The position numbers and the translations under genes were made by a program. From positions 127,342-191,341 of the forward strand of contig MTLY02000001.1 of the NCBI GenBank assembly GCA_002011035.2: 64,000 nt of DNA. The letters are read 5' to 3'. This document shows, in pieces, positions 1-8,393 of this stretch (position 1 is its first letter; each line of letters opens with the position of its first letter). The notes under the pieces were generated by a model, which did no database searches, had not been told where the DNA came from, and was given only the letters and a program-made list of their open reading frames with translations. The stretch is from Candidatus Hecatella orcuttiae. Lineage in GTDB: Archaea; Thermoproteota; Bathyarchaeia; Hecatellales; Hecatellaceae.

Positions 1-578
1 ATGAGCATAGGGGTTTCAACTTGCCCGGGACAGATGCAATTAACCCGGATATTATACTTAGCATAGTCTATGGCCATGCATTGAGAGAGATCGATCACAC
101 CCGCCTTGGAGGCACAGTAGGCGGAGTATTGAGCCCCACCTCTTAAGCCTGCTATGGAGCCTATGTTGATTATCACTCCACCCCCATGTTTTACCATATC
201 TGGAAGTGCTTGTTTAGAGCATAGGAAGACTCCCTTCAAGTTTACGTCTAAGCATTTATCCCAAGCTTCTTCGGAAGTGTCCAGTACACTTCCAGCGATG
301 CCTACACCCGCATTGTTCACGAGAATGTCAACTCTTCCATACTTTTCTATGCAGGTATCTACAAGCTTCTTTACGTCAGAAGACTTGGATACGTCGGCTT
401 CGACGAAAGTTGCCTCCCCTTCCGCTTTTGAGATCAGCTGAACGGTTTCTTCTCCGCCTTTCCGGTTGATATCGGAAACCACAACCTTTGCTCCTTCCTG
501 AGCGAATGTGAGAGCTATGGCTCTGCCTATCCCGGAGCTTGCTCCAGTTACTATGGCTACTTTACCTTTCAATTTCAT
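1..578 (-). CDS. SDR family NAD(P)-dependent oxidoreductase (3' end beyond window)
   Basis: The C-terminus is cut by the left window edge; 192 residues are visible from an ATG at 578. Classical short-chain dehydrogenase signatures are present: nucleotide-binding TGASSGIG at residues 11-18, NNAG at 88-91, catalytic Ser141 and Y154-x3-K158, then CPGQVETPM at 183-191. The family reduces or oxidises alcohols and ketones with NAD(P); an acidic residue at the end of beta-2 (SDIN, about 35-38) favours NAD(H) by family precedent. It lies just downstream of, and on the same strand as, the molybdenum hydroxylase large subunit (10-bp gap), so it is probably co-transcribed. The substrate cannot be told from sequence. 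Confidence 0.9.
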   Translation of the reverse strand, partial: MKLKGKVAIVTGASSGIGRAIALTFAQEGAKVVVSDINRKGGEETVQLISKAEGEATFVEADVSKSSDVKKLVDTCIEKYGRVDILVNNAGVGIAGSVLDTSEEAWDKCLDVNLKGVFLCSKQALPDMVKHGGGVIINIGSIAGLRGGAQYSAYCASKAGVIDLSQCMAIDYAKYNIRVNCICPGQVETPML

Positions 579-588
579 GAAACTTTCC

Positions 589-2871
589 TCACCTTTTTCT
601 TAAAGCTTCCATTATTTTTTCCGGCGTTATGGGCAGTTCTTTTATTCTCACCTTTACAGCATTGTAGACGGCGTTGGCTATGGCTGGGGCGCTGGTGACC
701 ATGCCGCTTTCGCCGACACCCTTTTGCCCTAGAAGAGTCACCGGGTCGATGGTTTCCACTATCAGGGATTGGATGTCTGGGAGGTCCGCTGCGGTGGGAA
801 TCTTGTAATCTGTGAAGTTTGGGTTAAACGGGTGGCCTGATTCAGCATTATAAACAAGGCCTTCAAAGAGGCCGTAGCCTATTCCTTGGGCTGTTCCTCC
901 TTGAAGCTGCTGTTCAACGATTTCAGGATTCAAAGCCCGGCCCACATCGTCTGCGGTCACATATTTAACAAGTTTCACATGGCCGGTTTCAGGCGAAACC
1001 TCCACAAGCACAGCGTGGGCTGCGAAGCCGTAAGTGGCGCAGCAGTTCCCGCAGCCGTTCTCGTCAAAGGGCACAGAGGGGGGGTCGTAGACGCCTCTTC
1101 CTATGATAGGGCCTACTATTCCCCTTTTCTTGGAGAAGTAGGCGGTGGAGGCAACCTCCCCTACCGTCACGGCTCTATCTGGGTCGTCTTTGACGAAGAT
1201 TTTTCCTCCTCCCACCTCCAAGCTCTCGGAGGGTGTCTCCAGAATTTCAGCCGCCACCTCCAGCATCCTTTTTTTAGCGTCTGCCGCAGCGAGTTTGACG
1301 GCGCTGCCAGCCATAGTAGCAGACCTGCTTCCCCAAGCACCTAGGCATGGTGGAGTGGCGTCAGTGTCCGCGGCTACAACGGAGATATTTTCCATCGGTA
1401 TTCCTAACTCCTCAGCGACTATCTGTGCTAGAACGGTGTAGAGGCCTGTTCCAAGGTCACAGGAACCTGTGAACAGCATCGCCGTGCCGTCTTCGTTAAC
1501 CTGCACGATGGCTGAAGAGTAGTCGGCGTCGAATCCCGGAAGCCACTTTCCACCGGTCCAAGTCATGGCGCAGGATACACCTATTCCTTGGTTGGGCTTC
1601 AGTTTCTCCCTTCCCACAGCCTCCAAGGCTTTTGTCAGGCATTCCTCTATGCCGCAGCTGTTTATTATCAAGCCGTTGGCGGTGGTGTAAGGGAGGTCCT
1701 CGGGCTTTATCAGATTAATCCTTCTGAATTCCACAGGGTCCATTCCCATTTCGTGAGCGGCGATGTCCAGCAGAGACTCTCTGGCAAAGGTAACCTGCGG
1801 GTTGCCGAATCCCCGAAATGCCCCGGAGGGGGCCTTGTTGGTATACACTATGTAGCTGTCGATCCAGAGATTGGGTATCTTGTAAGGCCCCACGGTGAAA
1901 GCCTGTGCCATGTAGGCGACGCCAAGCCCAAAACTAGCGTAGGCACCCGTGTCCAAGATCGCTCTATTTCTCAGCGCTGTGATTTTCCCGTCTTTCCCCA
2001 CGCCTATTTCCATTTCCATGATCATGGGGTGACGTGTTCTGGTGAGCATCTCCTCCTCTCTGCTGAGCACCATCTTCACAGGTTTCCCCGTCTTCATGGA
2101 CAGTAAAGCAGCGCAGGCATCTAACGGGTAGTCGGACTTTATGCCGAAGCCTCCCCCCATCCCTTCAGGCTTGGTGACTCTGACCTTACTCTCCGGTAGG
2201 CCTAGGGTGCCGGCGAGGTCTAGTCGAAGGATGTGGGGAGTATGGGTGCTGGACCAATGGGTCAGTTTACCGCTGACAGGATCGTAGTGAGATAGGGCGC
2301 AGTGAGGTTCTATAGGTGTGGGAGACTGTTTTGAGGTGACAAATCTTTCCTTGAACACGCGGTCAGACTCTTTGAATCCCTTTTCCACATCTCCAGCTCG
2401 AAGCTTTGCGTGATGGGTGTTATTCTTCACTCCATCATGTATTTGCGGTGCACCGGGTTTCATGGCTTCCTCCGCATCGTAGACAGCCGGTAAGACCTCA
2501 TACTTTACATCTATCAGCTCTACAGCTTCTTCAGCTACATCCTCGCTTACAGCTGCCACAGCAACTATTTCGTCCCCCACATGGCGAGCTTTGTCCTTTA
2601 AAACGTATTCGTCCTTTATCGTCGTCGGCCCGCTGGGTTTGGTTTTGGCGATAACTTCTTGGGGGGTTAAAATCGCTTTAACTCCAGGGAGCCTTTCCGC
2701 TTTACTGGCATCTACGCTGAGCACCTTGGCGTGAGGGTAGGGGCTTCTGAGAATTTTACCCCACAACATGCCGGGAACAAAAAGGTCTTCCACATACTTG
2801 CAGGCGCCGGTAACCTTCGAAACAGCGTCTATTCGCTGCACTCGTTTACCTATAAACCTAAATTCTTTCAT
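589..2871 (-). CDS. Xanthine dehydrogenase/aldehyde oxidase-family molybdopterin-binding large subunit
   Basis: A 760-residue molybdenum hydroxylase catalytic subunit that hydroxylates a substrate carbon with water-derived oxygen. The a/b hammerhead domain is N-terminal (about 1-115) and MoCo-binding motifs follow: GGGFGIKSDY, GAFRGFGNPQ, GSCDLGTG, and a C-terminal GVGESG carrying the conserved catalytic glutamate. The AYRCSFR loop of form I CO dehydrogenase is absent, so a CO-oxidising role is not supported even though automatic annotation often says coxL. It is preceded by the 2Fe-2S subunit gene (6-bp gap); the FAD subunit is divergently transcribed at 3629. The substrate is unknown: an aldehyde, purine or aromatic acyl-CoA is possible. 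Confidence 0.92.
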   Translation of the reverse strand: MKEFRFIGKRVQRIDAVSKVTGACKYVEDLFVPGMLWGKILRSPYPHAKVLSVDASKAERLPGVKAILTPQEVIAKTKPSGPTTIKDEYVLKDKARHVGDEIVAVAAVSEDVAEEAVELIDVKYEVLPAVYDAEEAMKPGAPQIHDGVKNNTHHAKLRAGDVEKGFKESDRVFKERFVTSKQSPTPIEPHCALSHYDPVSGKLTHWSSTHTPHILRLDLAGTLGLPESKVRVTKPEGMGGGFGIKSDYPLDACAALLSMKTGKPVKMVLSREEEMLTRTRHPMIMEMEIGVGKDGKITALRNRAILDTGAYASFGLGVAYMAQAFTVGPYKIPNLWIDSYIVYTNKAPSGAFRGFGNPQVTFARESLLDIAAHEMGMDPVEFRRINLIKPEDLPYTTANGLIINSCGIEECLTKALEAVGREKLKPNQGIGVSCAMTWTGGKWLPGFDADYSSAIVQVNEDGTAMLFTGSCDLGTGLYTVLAQIVAEELGIPMENISVVAADTDATPPCLGAWGSRSATMAGSAVKLAAADAKKRMLEVAAEILETPSESLEVGGGKIFVKDDPDRAVTVGEVASTAYFSKKRGIVGPIIGRGVYDPPSVPFDENGCGNCCATYGFAAHAVLVEVSPETGHVKLVKYVTADDVGRALNPEIVEQQLQGGTAQGIGYGLFEGLVYNAESGHPFNPNFTDYKIPTAADLPDIQSLIVETIDPVTLLGQKGVGESGMVTSAPAIANAVYNAVKVRIKELPITPEKIMEALRKR

Positions 2872-2877
2872 GGAGAA

Positions 2878-3354
2878 TTAACCCTTCCTCATCCTCTCCG
2901 CTGCTGCGGAAATAGCGTCGATGATTTTCGTGTAGCCCGTGCATCTGCAGAGGTTTCCTTTAACGTACTCTCTTATCACTTCCCTTGTAGGGTTCGGGTT
3001 CTCTTCCAGTAAAGCCTTCGCCACGAGCACAAAGCCGGGTGTACAGTAGCCGCACTGGATTGCGCCTCGCCTTACGAACTCTTCCTGCAAGGGATGCAGT
3101 TTTCCGCCTTTACCTAGCCCTTCTATGGTTAAGATATTTCTACCATCTACCGCCACTGCCAGAGTCAAACAAGATAGCACAGGTTCCCCGTCAACCAGCA
3201 CGGTGCAAGCGCCGCACTCGCCGCTTCCACAGCCGTATTTCGCTCCTGTTAATCCTAGGTCATTCCTCAAAACTTCCAGCAAAGTTTTATGAGGATCTAC
3301 CGAGACTTCGCAAACCTCGCCGTTGACGTTCAGCTTTATAAGACTTTTCGCCAA
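2878..3354 (-). CDS. (2Fe-2S)-binding subunit of molybdenum hydroxylase
   Basis: A 158-residue electron-transfer subunit. The plant-type ferredoxin cluster uses C42, C47, C50 and C62 (CGSGECGAC then SC). The helical second cluster domain uses C101, C104, C136 and C138 (CGYCTPG and CRCTG). The length and both clusters are normal for the small subunit of XDH/aldehyde oxidoreductase/CoxS-like enzymes. It is the first gene of the leftward transcript and passes electrons from the molybdenum site to the FAD subunit encoded on the other strand. A TATA-like box lies about 40 bp upstream. Confidence 0.95.
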   Translation of the reverse strand: MAKSLIKLNVNGEVCEVSVDPHKTLLEVLRNDLGLTGAKYGCGSGECGACTVLVDGEPVLSCLTLAVAVDGRNILTIEGLGKGGKLHPLQEEFVRRGAIQCGYCTPGFVLVAKALLEENPNPTREVIREYVKGNLCRCTGYTKIIDAISAAAERMRKG

Positions 3355-3390
3355 TAGCTCTTTTACCCCAGAAGCTTCTACGGTTAGAAG

Positions 3391-3403
3391 CGAATTTAAG
3401 CTT
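3391..3403 (-). promoter_or_regulatory. TATA box, leftward molybdenum hydroxylase transcript
   Basis: On the minus strand the stretch reads as an A-rich BRE followed by cttaaattcg, 37-49 bp ahead of the ATG at 3354. This fits an archaeal promoter with a short leader. Position and composition only. Confidence 0.5.
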
Positions 3404-3580
3404 TTCGAGAAATTGATTTTACCTCCGGGTCCGTCGATTTAGAAATCCGTCTGACAAACTAAACAGCCCATTAGAAATTAGTGCGTCAATAAGACCCGCA
3501 GAAATGTTTCTCCGATTAAACACTGTTCCACTTTTCTGACCCTGCAGTGCAAGTGCTGGGCTTGAAGGGGGGGTCTTAAT

Positions 3581-3590
3581 CTTTAAATAC
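3581..3590 (+). promoter_or_regulatory. TATA box, rightward FAD-subunit transcript
   Basis: The sequence ctttaaatac lies 39-48 bp before the TTG start at 3629. Transcription would begin near 3612, leaving a short leader. Divergent from the 3391 box. Confidence 0.6.
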
Positions 3591-3628
3591 CAAGCTTCAC
3601 GAAACCTCTAATAATCGGTGCAATTCAC

Positions 3629-4510
3629 TTGACCACCAGAACTTTAAGCAGGTTTGAGTATTTGGAACCGAGGTCGGTGCAGGAGGCTGTTCGACTGCTT
3701 GCCGAGCATAATGGGGAAATTAAAGTTTTAGCCGGAGGCACTGATTTGCTGGTTTCTATGAAACTGAGGAGGCTGAAGCCCAGATACTTGGTTAGCATTA
3801 TGAAAATTCCAGGGCTTCAGGGGATGAGTTTCAACCCTGAATCAGGTTTACGCATCGGGGCGGCGACGACCATACGCAGTTTAGAGCGATCAGCTCTGAT
3901 AGCTCAGCATTATCCTCTGCTCAGCGACGCCGCCAAGTCTTTTGCCTCGGTTCAGGTTAGGAACATGGCTACCTTAGGAGGAAACATTTGCAGCGCTTCC
4001 CCCGGAGCCGACTTTGCCACTTCCCTCTTAGCTTTGAACACTCAGGTGAAAATCGTTGGACCTGATGGTGAACGCACCGCATCCCTAGAAGGGTTCTTCA
4101 CCGGACCGGACCGATGCGCTTTCAGGCCTGATGAGATTCTGACAGAGTTCCTCATTCCTTCACCTAAGCCTAAAACTGGAAGCGCTTTCATGAAGTTGGG
4201 CCGGGTGAGCATGGATCTTGCAAAAGTGAACGCGGCGGTCGTCCTCACGGTGGACGGAGATTTCTGCAAGGATGTGAGCATCGCCTTGGGAGCAGCGGCT
4301 CCGACTCCTATGAAAGCTAGGAAAGCTGAGGCGGTGTTAAGAGGCCGGAAGCTTACAAATGAGGCTATAGAGAAAGCTGCTCAAGCAGCCTCAGCTGAAG
4401 CCCAACCTCGAACCAGCTTCAGATCCACCGCCCAATACAAGCGAGAGGCGATAAAAGTCTTGGTGCGACATTGCTTGATGCTGGCTTTTGAGCGAAAACC
4501 GTCTAAGTAA
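3629..4510 (+). CDS. FAD-binding subunit of molybdenum hydroxylase (CoxM/XdhB-like)
   Basis: A 293-residue medium subunit that carries FAD and passes electrons to an acceptor. It shows the FAD pyrophosphate-binding AGGTDL at residues 35-40 and TLGGN at 115-119 within the PCMH-type fold, then a CO_deh_flav_C-like C-terminal domain. The length is typical. The start is TTG at 3629; no upstream ATG or GTG fits better and the TATA box spacing agrees. Its partners are on the opposite strand, an unusual split for this normally colinear operon. The next gene overlaps its stop codon by one base. Confidence 0.92.
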   Translation: MTTRTLSRFEYLEPRSVQEAVRLLAEHNGEIKVLAGGTDLLVSMKLRRLKPRYLVSIMKIPGLQGMSFNPESGLRIGAATTIRSLERSALIAQHYPLLSDAAKSFASVQVRNMATLGGNICSASPGADFATSLLALNTQVKIVGPDGERTASLEGFFTGPDRCAFRPDEILTEFLIPSPKPKTGSAFMKLGRVSMDLAKVNAAVVLTVDGDFCKDVSIALGAAAPTPMKARKAEAVLRGRKLTNEAIEKAAQAASAEAQPRTSFRSTAQYKREAIKVLVRHCLMLAFERKPSK

Positions 4511-4764
4511 TGCGAATTTACACTTCACAACTGTTCGGTGGGAACAAATTGAGGATTCGCCTTGTCGACTCGTCGACCAACACCAGTAGAATCGTAACCT
4601 CCCGAAAAGAGTTGGAGGAAACCATTGGGCGGAGGGTCTGCTGGCTGGCTTTAAAAGAGCCTAGCGGCTACCGGAAGGTTTACTTGCATGAAGTAACGAG
4701 ATTGGAAAACGAAGAAGAAGTCTACCTCATGTTTCCGGTGAGAGGGGGAACAACTGAGATTTAA
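4510..4764 (+). CDS. Hypothetical protein, 84 aa, co-transcribed with FAD subunit
   Basis: I do not recognise this family. The ATG shares its first base with the TAA of the FAD-subunit gene (TAATG), which indicates translational coupling and a real gene. The protein is basic at the N-terminus, then mixed, with a pattern suggesting a small beta-rich fold (alternating RIRLVDSS, VYLHEV, VYLMFPVRG). It has no cysteine cluster, signal peptide or membrane segment. Coupling to the FAD subunit suggests an accessory or maturation role in the molybdenum hydroxylase, which is inference only. Confidence 0.65.
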   Translation: MRIYTSQLFGGNKLRIRLVDSSTNTSRIVTSRKELEETIGRRVCWLALKEPSGYRKVYLHEVTRLENEEEVYLMFPVRGGTTEI

Positions 4765-4805
4765 CTAGCTCGGCATAGAAGTGTTAAAAGCACTCTATCA
4801 AAAGA

Positions 4806-4816
4806 CTTTTATATCC
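4806..4816 (+). promoter_or_regulatory. TATA box for the sugar-binding protein gene
   Basis: The sequence cttttatatcc lies 24-34 bp before the GTG at 4840. That distance predicts a transcript starting at or next to the GTG, so the mRNA is probably leaderless. Confidence 0.6.
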
Positions 4817-4839
4817 ATATTGTAGGAATATAAGACAAG

Positions 4840-6369
4840 GTGTCTGTTTTGTCTTCGGAAAAAAATGTGAGTCAATCGCGTAGATCTGCCATGAAATACG
4901 GTGCAGCCGCCGTGGTTGCGGCGGTGGTGGCTGGTGTGGGCGGTTACGCCGCCTGGCAGGCTACAAGGCCGGCTCCAGCCCCCACACCGACGCCTGCACC
5001 GACGCCTACGCCGACGCCCACACCCACGCCAACACCGGCGCCCACACCGACTCCCACCCCAACACCGACGCCTACACCCACTCCCGCGCCTGTCCGTAAG
5101 ATTGATTTCGACATCCCCCCCGACGCCATAGTGGAGCCTATCTATCTCAACACATGGCCGTTTAGGCCTGACATCGTCCGCGAAAACACGGAGCGGTTCA
5201 ACGAGCAATATGGAGAAAAGGCGGAGATGGTGGAGATCACCGGTGACTATCACGCCATAATGACATCTAAGCTTCAAGCAAAAGCACCACTGGACATATT
5301 CTACGGGTCCCTGTACCATCTCGCCCGGTATGCGTCTGCAGGATGGCTTGAATACATCGACGACCTTCCAACTCTGGAAGACTACAAACGGGACGTCTAC
5401 CCCAAGTACCGGGAAGCCCACTACGACCCGATGACAGGCCATTATTATGGCTTAGTCTACTACGATGGCTGGAGAACCCTCCTGACCAATCAGGCTATCT
5501 TGGAAGAGGCGGGGATGGCCGACGACTACCCGAGAAACTGGGACGAAGTCTACGAAAATGCTAGGGAATTAAAGCGGCGGGGATACACCGATACTCCTCT
5601 CGGGCTATGGTGGCAAGCTGATTGGTGGATTGGCGCCGAGCAGTTTGCGGCTGAACATCTGAACGAAGGCTTCACCCTCATCGACGAAAATTTTGAACCT
5701 GCCTTCGAGGGAACGGACTACATCTTGCAACGGTGGAAGGACGCTTACGATGAAGGCCTCGTCCCCAAGGAGCTGCCCGCCATGAGCTGGGGTGACTACT
5801 TCACCTTCCTGTTGAGCGGAAAAGCCGCCTACTTCTACACGGAATCCTACAACATAGCCGTCTTCAACGACCCGGCTAGGTCTCCCTATGCGGGAAAGTG
5901 CAGCCTAGTGCCCAGTACACCTAAGTACATCTTCGGCCACACCAAAGGAGGCGACGCTTACCTTGTGGCAAAGAGACCTCGCGACGATGTACAGCTCTCC
6001 CGGGTCTTCAGATTCCTGTCCTACCTAGGCTACAGGGATAAATTTGGGGAACTCTATGTTTCGAAAAGGTGGAACCTAGAGTCCTACTTGTCATCGGTGT
6101 TCCCTGAAGTAAACGAAGACCCTGAAGTTGTAGCAAAGTTTGTAAATAAAGCCACAACCTACAGAGGCGAAGTAGACTACGAACGCTACACTTACGGATT
6201 TGCAAACGCCCCTTACATCCACTGGTGGAAAGCTTTCTGGGCTATCGACTTCATCATCAAAATCGTGGAAAGAGTACCCCGAGCGATATTGGGCGAAGTA
6301 TCCATCCCTGAAACAGTGGAAGCGCTCAGAAACGACGTTATTAGCCTCAAAAAGATGTACGGCATGTAA
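4840..6369 (+). CDS. Carbohydrate ABC transporter substrate-binding protein
   Basis: A 509-residue family 1 (UgpB/MalE-like) extracellular solute-binding protein. The N-terminus has a twin-arginine-like SRRSAMKYG, a hydrophobic Ala/Val segment, and then a Pro/Thr linker of about 40 residues that would hold the binding domain away from the membrane. The binding domain runs from about residue 88 to the end and is rich in Trp and Tyr, as in sugar binders. No lipobox cysteine is visible, so the hydrophobic segment is the likely anchor. GTG start, probably leaderless. It is followed by two MalF/MalG-type permeases. The signal and linker coding sequence is duplicated at 60447-60563. The exact sugar is unknown. 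Confidence 0.9.
   Translation: MSVLSSEKNVSQSRRSAMKYGAAAVVAAVVAGVGGYAAWQATRPAPAPTPTPAPTPTPTPTPTPTPAPTPTPTPTPTPTPTPAPVRKIDFDIPPDAIVEPIYLNTWPFRPDIVRENTERFNEQYGEKAEMVEITGDYHAIMTSKLQAKAPLDIFYGSLYHLARYASAGWLEYIDDLPTLEDYKRDVYPKYREAHYDPMTGHYYGLVYYDGWRTLLTNQAILEEAGMADDYPRNWDEVYENARELKRRGYTDTPLGLWWQADWWIGAEQFAAEHLNEGFTLIDENFEPAFEGTDYILQRWKDAYDEGLVPKELPAMSWGDYFTFLLSGKAAYFYTESYNIAVFNDPARSPYAGKCSLVPSTPKYIFGHTKGGDAYLVAKRPRDDVQLSRVFRFLSYLGYRDKFGELYVSKRWNLESYLSSVFPEVNEDPEVVAKFVNKATTYRGEVDYERYTYGFANAPYIHWWKAFWAIDFIIKIVERVPRAILGEVSIPETVEALRNDVISLKKMYGM
4923..5039 (+). repeat. 117-bp perfect direct repeat, copy 1 (signal anchor and Pro/Thr linker)
   Basis: Base-for-base identical to 60447-60563. It encodes the second half of the hydrophobic segment, a GGYAAWQATRPAPAP stretch and the first part of the Pro/Thr linker. 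Beyond the ends the copies diverge, while the fused binding domains are unrelated. Confidence 0.9.
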
Positions 6370-6396
6370 CTGTCAAATGAGGAAGCTAGTACAGGG

Positions 6397-7311
6397 ATGA
6401 GGAAGCCGCAGCGATCGAAGCCCAGAGTTACAAGCGACCAAACCTTTGCGATATACCTACTCCTCCCCCTAATTTTTTTCACTATGGCACTGGTCATCTA
6501 TCCACTGTCTTACTCGTTATGGTTATCGTTTCAAGAGCAAATTTGGATTGGAGGCTTACGCTATGTCTTCGGCGGATTAACCCAGTATGCTAAGGCTTTG
6601 AAAGACCCCCTATTTATCAACTCGATCCCCATAACTTTTCGGTTTGTCGGCGAATCAGTCACATTAGCTGTGCTGATAGGGTTAGGCATAGCCTTAGCGT
6701 TAAATCAGCCTCTCCAAGGGAGAAAGGTAATAAGAGCTTTAATCCTCCTCCCTTGGGCCATCTCAGAATTTGCAACAGGAATAATATGGTCTTTCGTCTA
6801 CAAGAGGGATGTAGGTCTTCTAAACGCCATGCTGAAAGCTTTAGGGATCATCGAAAGCGACATCGTGTGGATAACCCCCAAGTTTGCCATCGAAACCGTC
6901 TCCATAGCCTTCGCGTGGCATATGGCCCCCTTGGCAGCGTTCTTTTTCCTAGCAGGACTGCAGTTCATTCCCACGGACCTCTACCGTCAGGCTCGAATCG
7001 ACGGAGCCGGTGTTGTCCGCCGCTTCTTAAGCGTAACACTTCCTCATTTGAAGTATTCTATGCTGGTGATAACTATTCTCATCACGGTGATGACAGCTAG
7101 AAGCTTGGACACTATTTTGACCTTGACGGGCGGCGGGCCTGGGTTCGCATCCAGCACCTTCACCAACATCGTGTATGTGAGAACCTTTAAGGAGTTGCAG
7201 TTTGCATACGGGGCTGCTTTATCGTGGTATGTCATTCTCATCGTCGTTATCTTGGTGATTGTGATGTTCATGTTAATGACCAAGGGATTTGCTCGTGGGG
7301 GGAGACGGTAA
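6397..7311 (+). CDS. Sugar ABC transporter permease (MalF/UgpA type)
   Basis: A 304-residue inner-membrane permease with about six hydrophobic segments. The cytoplasmic EAA loop that docks the ATPase is visible as RQARIDGAGVVRRFLSVTLP. It lies 27 bp after the binding-protein gene and abuts the second permease (stop at 7311, next start at 7312), so the three genes form an operon. It acts as one half of the heterodimeric sugar channel. Confidence 0.93.
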   Translation: MRKPQRSKPRVTSDQTFAIYLLLPLIFFTMALVIYPLSYSLWLSFQEQIWIGGLRYVFGGLTQYAKALKDPLFINSIPITFRFVGESVTLAVLIGLGIALALNQPLQGRKVIRALILLPWAISEFATGIIWSFVYKRDVGLLNAMLKALGIIESDIVWITPKFAIETVSIAFAWHMAPLAAFFFLAGLQFIPTDLYRQARIDGAGVVRRFLSVTLPHLKYSMLVITILITVMTARSLDTILTLTGGGPGFASSTFTNIVYVRTFKELQFAYGAALSWYVILIVVILVIVMFMLMTKGFARGGRR

Positions 7312-8190
7312 ATGGCAAAAGGGAACCGTGCGCTGCTTTACTTTGCCGTCATCATAATTGTACTCTGGAGTTTCATGCCCATCTACTGGATACTGAATTT
7401 GTCCCTTCAATTTGAAAGCACCATATATGCTACACCTACAAACCTAGCCCCCCTAAAGCCGACTGACTACTGGTACCGCCGCATACTCCAACTTCCTGTG
7501 GAAGAAATTGAGATGGCAGGAGCTAGCGTAGGGGCTATGACAGCGGAGCATATTGGGCGAGGTTTGAAGAACAGCATACTTGTGGCTCTCCCTGTTTCTG
7601 TCATCGCAACAGCGGTAGGTTCCCTCTCAGGGTACGCTTTTGGTAGATTGAAGTTTAAATTTAAGAACGGCTGGCTAGTCATGTTACTAGCGTCCCAAGT
7701 ACTACCTCCCGTCGCCGTGGTGCTACCGTTTTTCATCTTCTTCCTAACCCTAGGGCTTCTAGGAACTCTCCACGGTCTCATGATCATCTACCTCGGCATG
7801 TTGATACCTCTTGTAACTTGGGTTTTGCTAGGTTTTTTCGCAGGTCTTCCTCTAGAGATCGAAAGAGCCGCCAGAATCGACGGCTGTGGAAGACTGGAAG
7901 CCTTAAGAAAAATTGTTCTCCCCATGGCCGCGCCCGGCATAGTTGCAGGGTGGGTGCTAGCTTTCATCACAGCCTATAATGAATTTATGTACGCGTGGAT
8001 ACTGACCACCGGCAGCTTCGCTCAGACTCTTCCCCCAGCCATAACCGGGCTGTTTTTCCAAGATACAGGGGTGCCAGAGATGAGCGCCGCTGTCATGCTA
8101 TCACTGTTACCCGTGCTCGCTCTAGGCCTCGTCCTGCAAAAGTATATTATGCAGTTGAGAATAGTGGACCCCGTAACCGTCGTTGCCTAA
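7312..8190 (+). CDS. Sugar ABC transporter permease (MalG/UgpE type)
   Basis: A 292-residue permease with six predicted membrane segments and the EAA loop EIERAARIDGCGRLEALRKI. Its ATG directly follows the stop of the partner permease. Together they would form the membrane channel for the binding protein encoded at 4840. It faces a convergent gene for the likely ATPase subunit at 8394-9488. Confidence 0.93.
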   Translation: MAKGNRALLYFAVIIIVLWSFMPIYWILNLSLQFESTIYATPTNLAPLKPTDYWYRRILQLPVEEIEMAGASVGAMTAEHIGRGLKNSILVALPVSVIATAVGSLSGYAFGRLKFKFKNGWLVMLLASQVLPPVAVVLPFFIFFLTLGLLGTLHGLMIIYLGMLIPLVTWVLLGFFAGLPLEIERAARIDGCGRLEALRKIVLPMAAPGIVAGWVLAFITAYNEFMYAWILTTGSFAQTLPPAITGLFFQDTGVPEMSAAVMLSLLPVLALGLVLQKYIMQLRIVDPVTVVA

Positions 8191-8393
8191 AATACTGTTT
8201 TTTCCGCTTCAAAGCCAAGTCCCCTGTAATAAAAAATCTAAAAAGAAACATAGGCTATGCTCTAAAGTCTTAAGCTGAAACGCTCATCTCGAGAACACTA
8301 GTATCTCCAATACTCTCAAAAATTCAAAACTAATTGTAATCGTTAAATGGCTTAAAAAACTTTGACGGTAGATGAAAAATGTTTTCTACGATT

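Noticed and set aside
589-2871. Carbon monoxide dehydrogenase (CoxL) annotation
   Set aside because: The form I AYRCSFR active-site loop is missing; the sequence there is GAFRGFGNPQ, and the GVGESG glutamate fits general molybdenum hydroxylases.
4969-5093. CRISPR-like or tandem DNA repeat
   Set aside because: The repetition is codon-level Pro/Thr coding sequence inside a gene with no spacer structure; no CRISPR array was seen anywhere in the window.
4798-5442. Minus-strand open frames over the Pro/Thr linker (Gly-Val repeat proteins)
   Set aside because: They are antisense shadows of the CCN/ACN repeat in the sugar-binding protein gene; the same occurs at 60364-60860.
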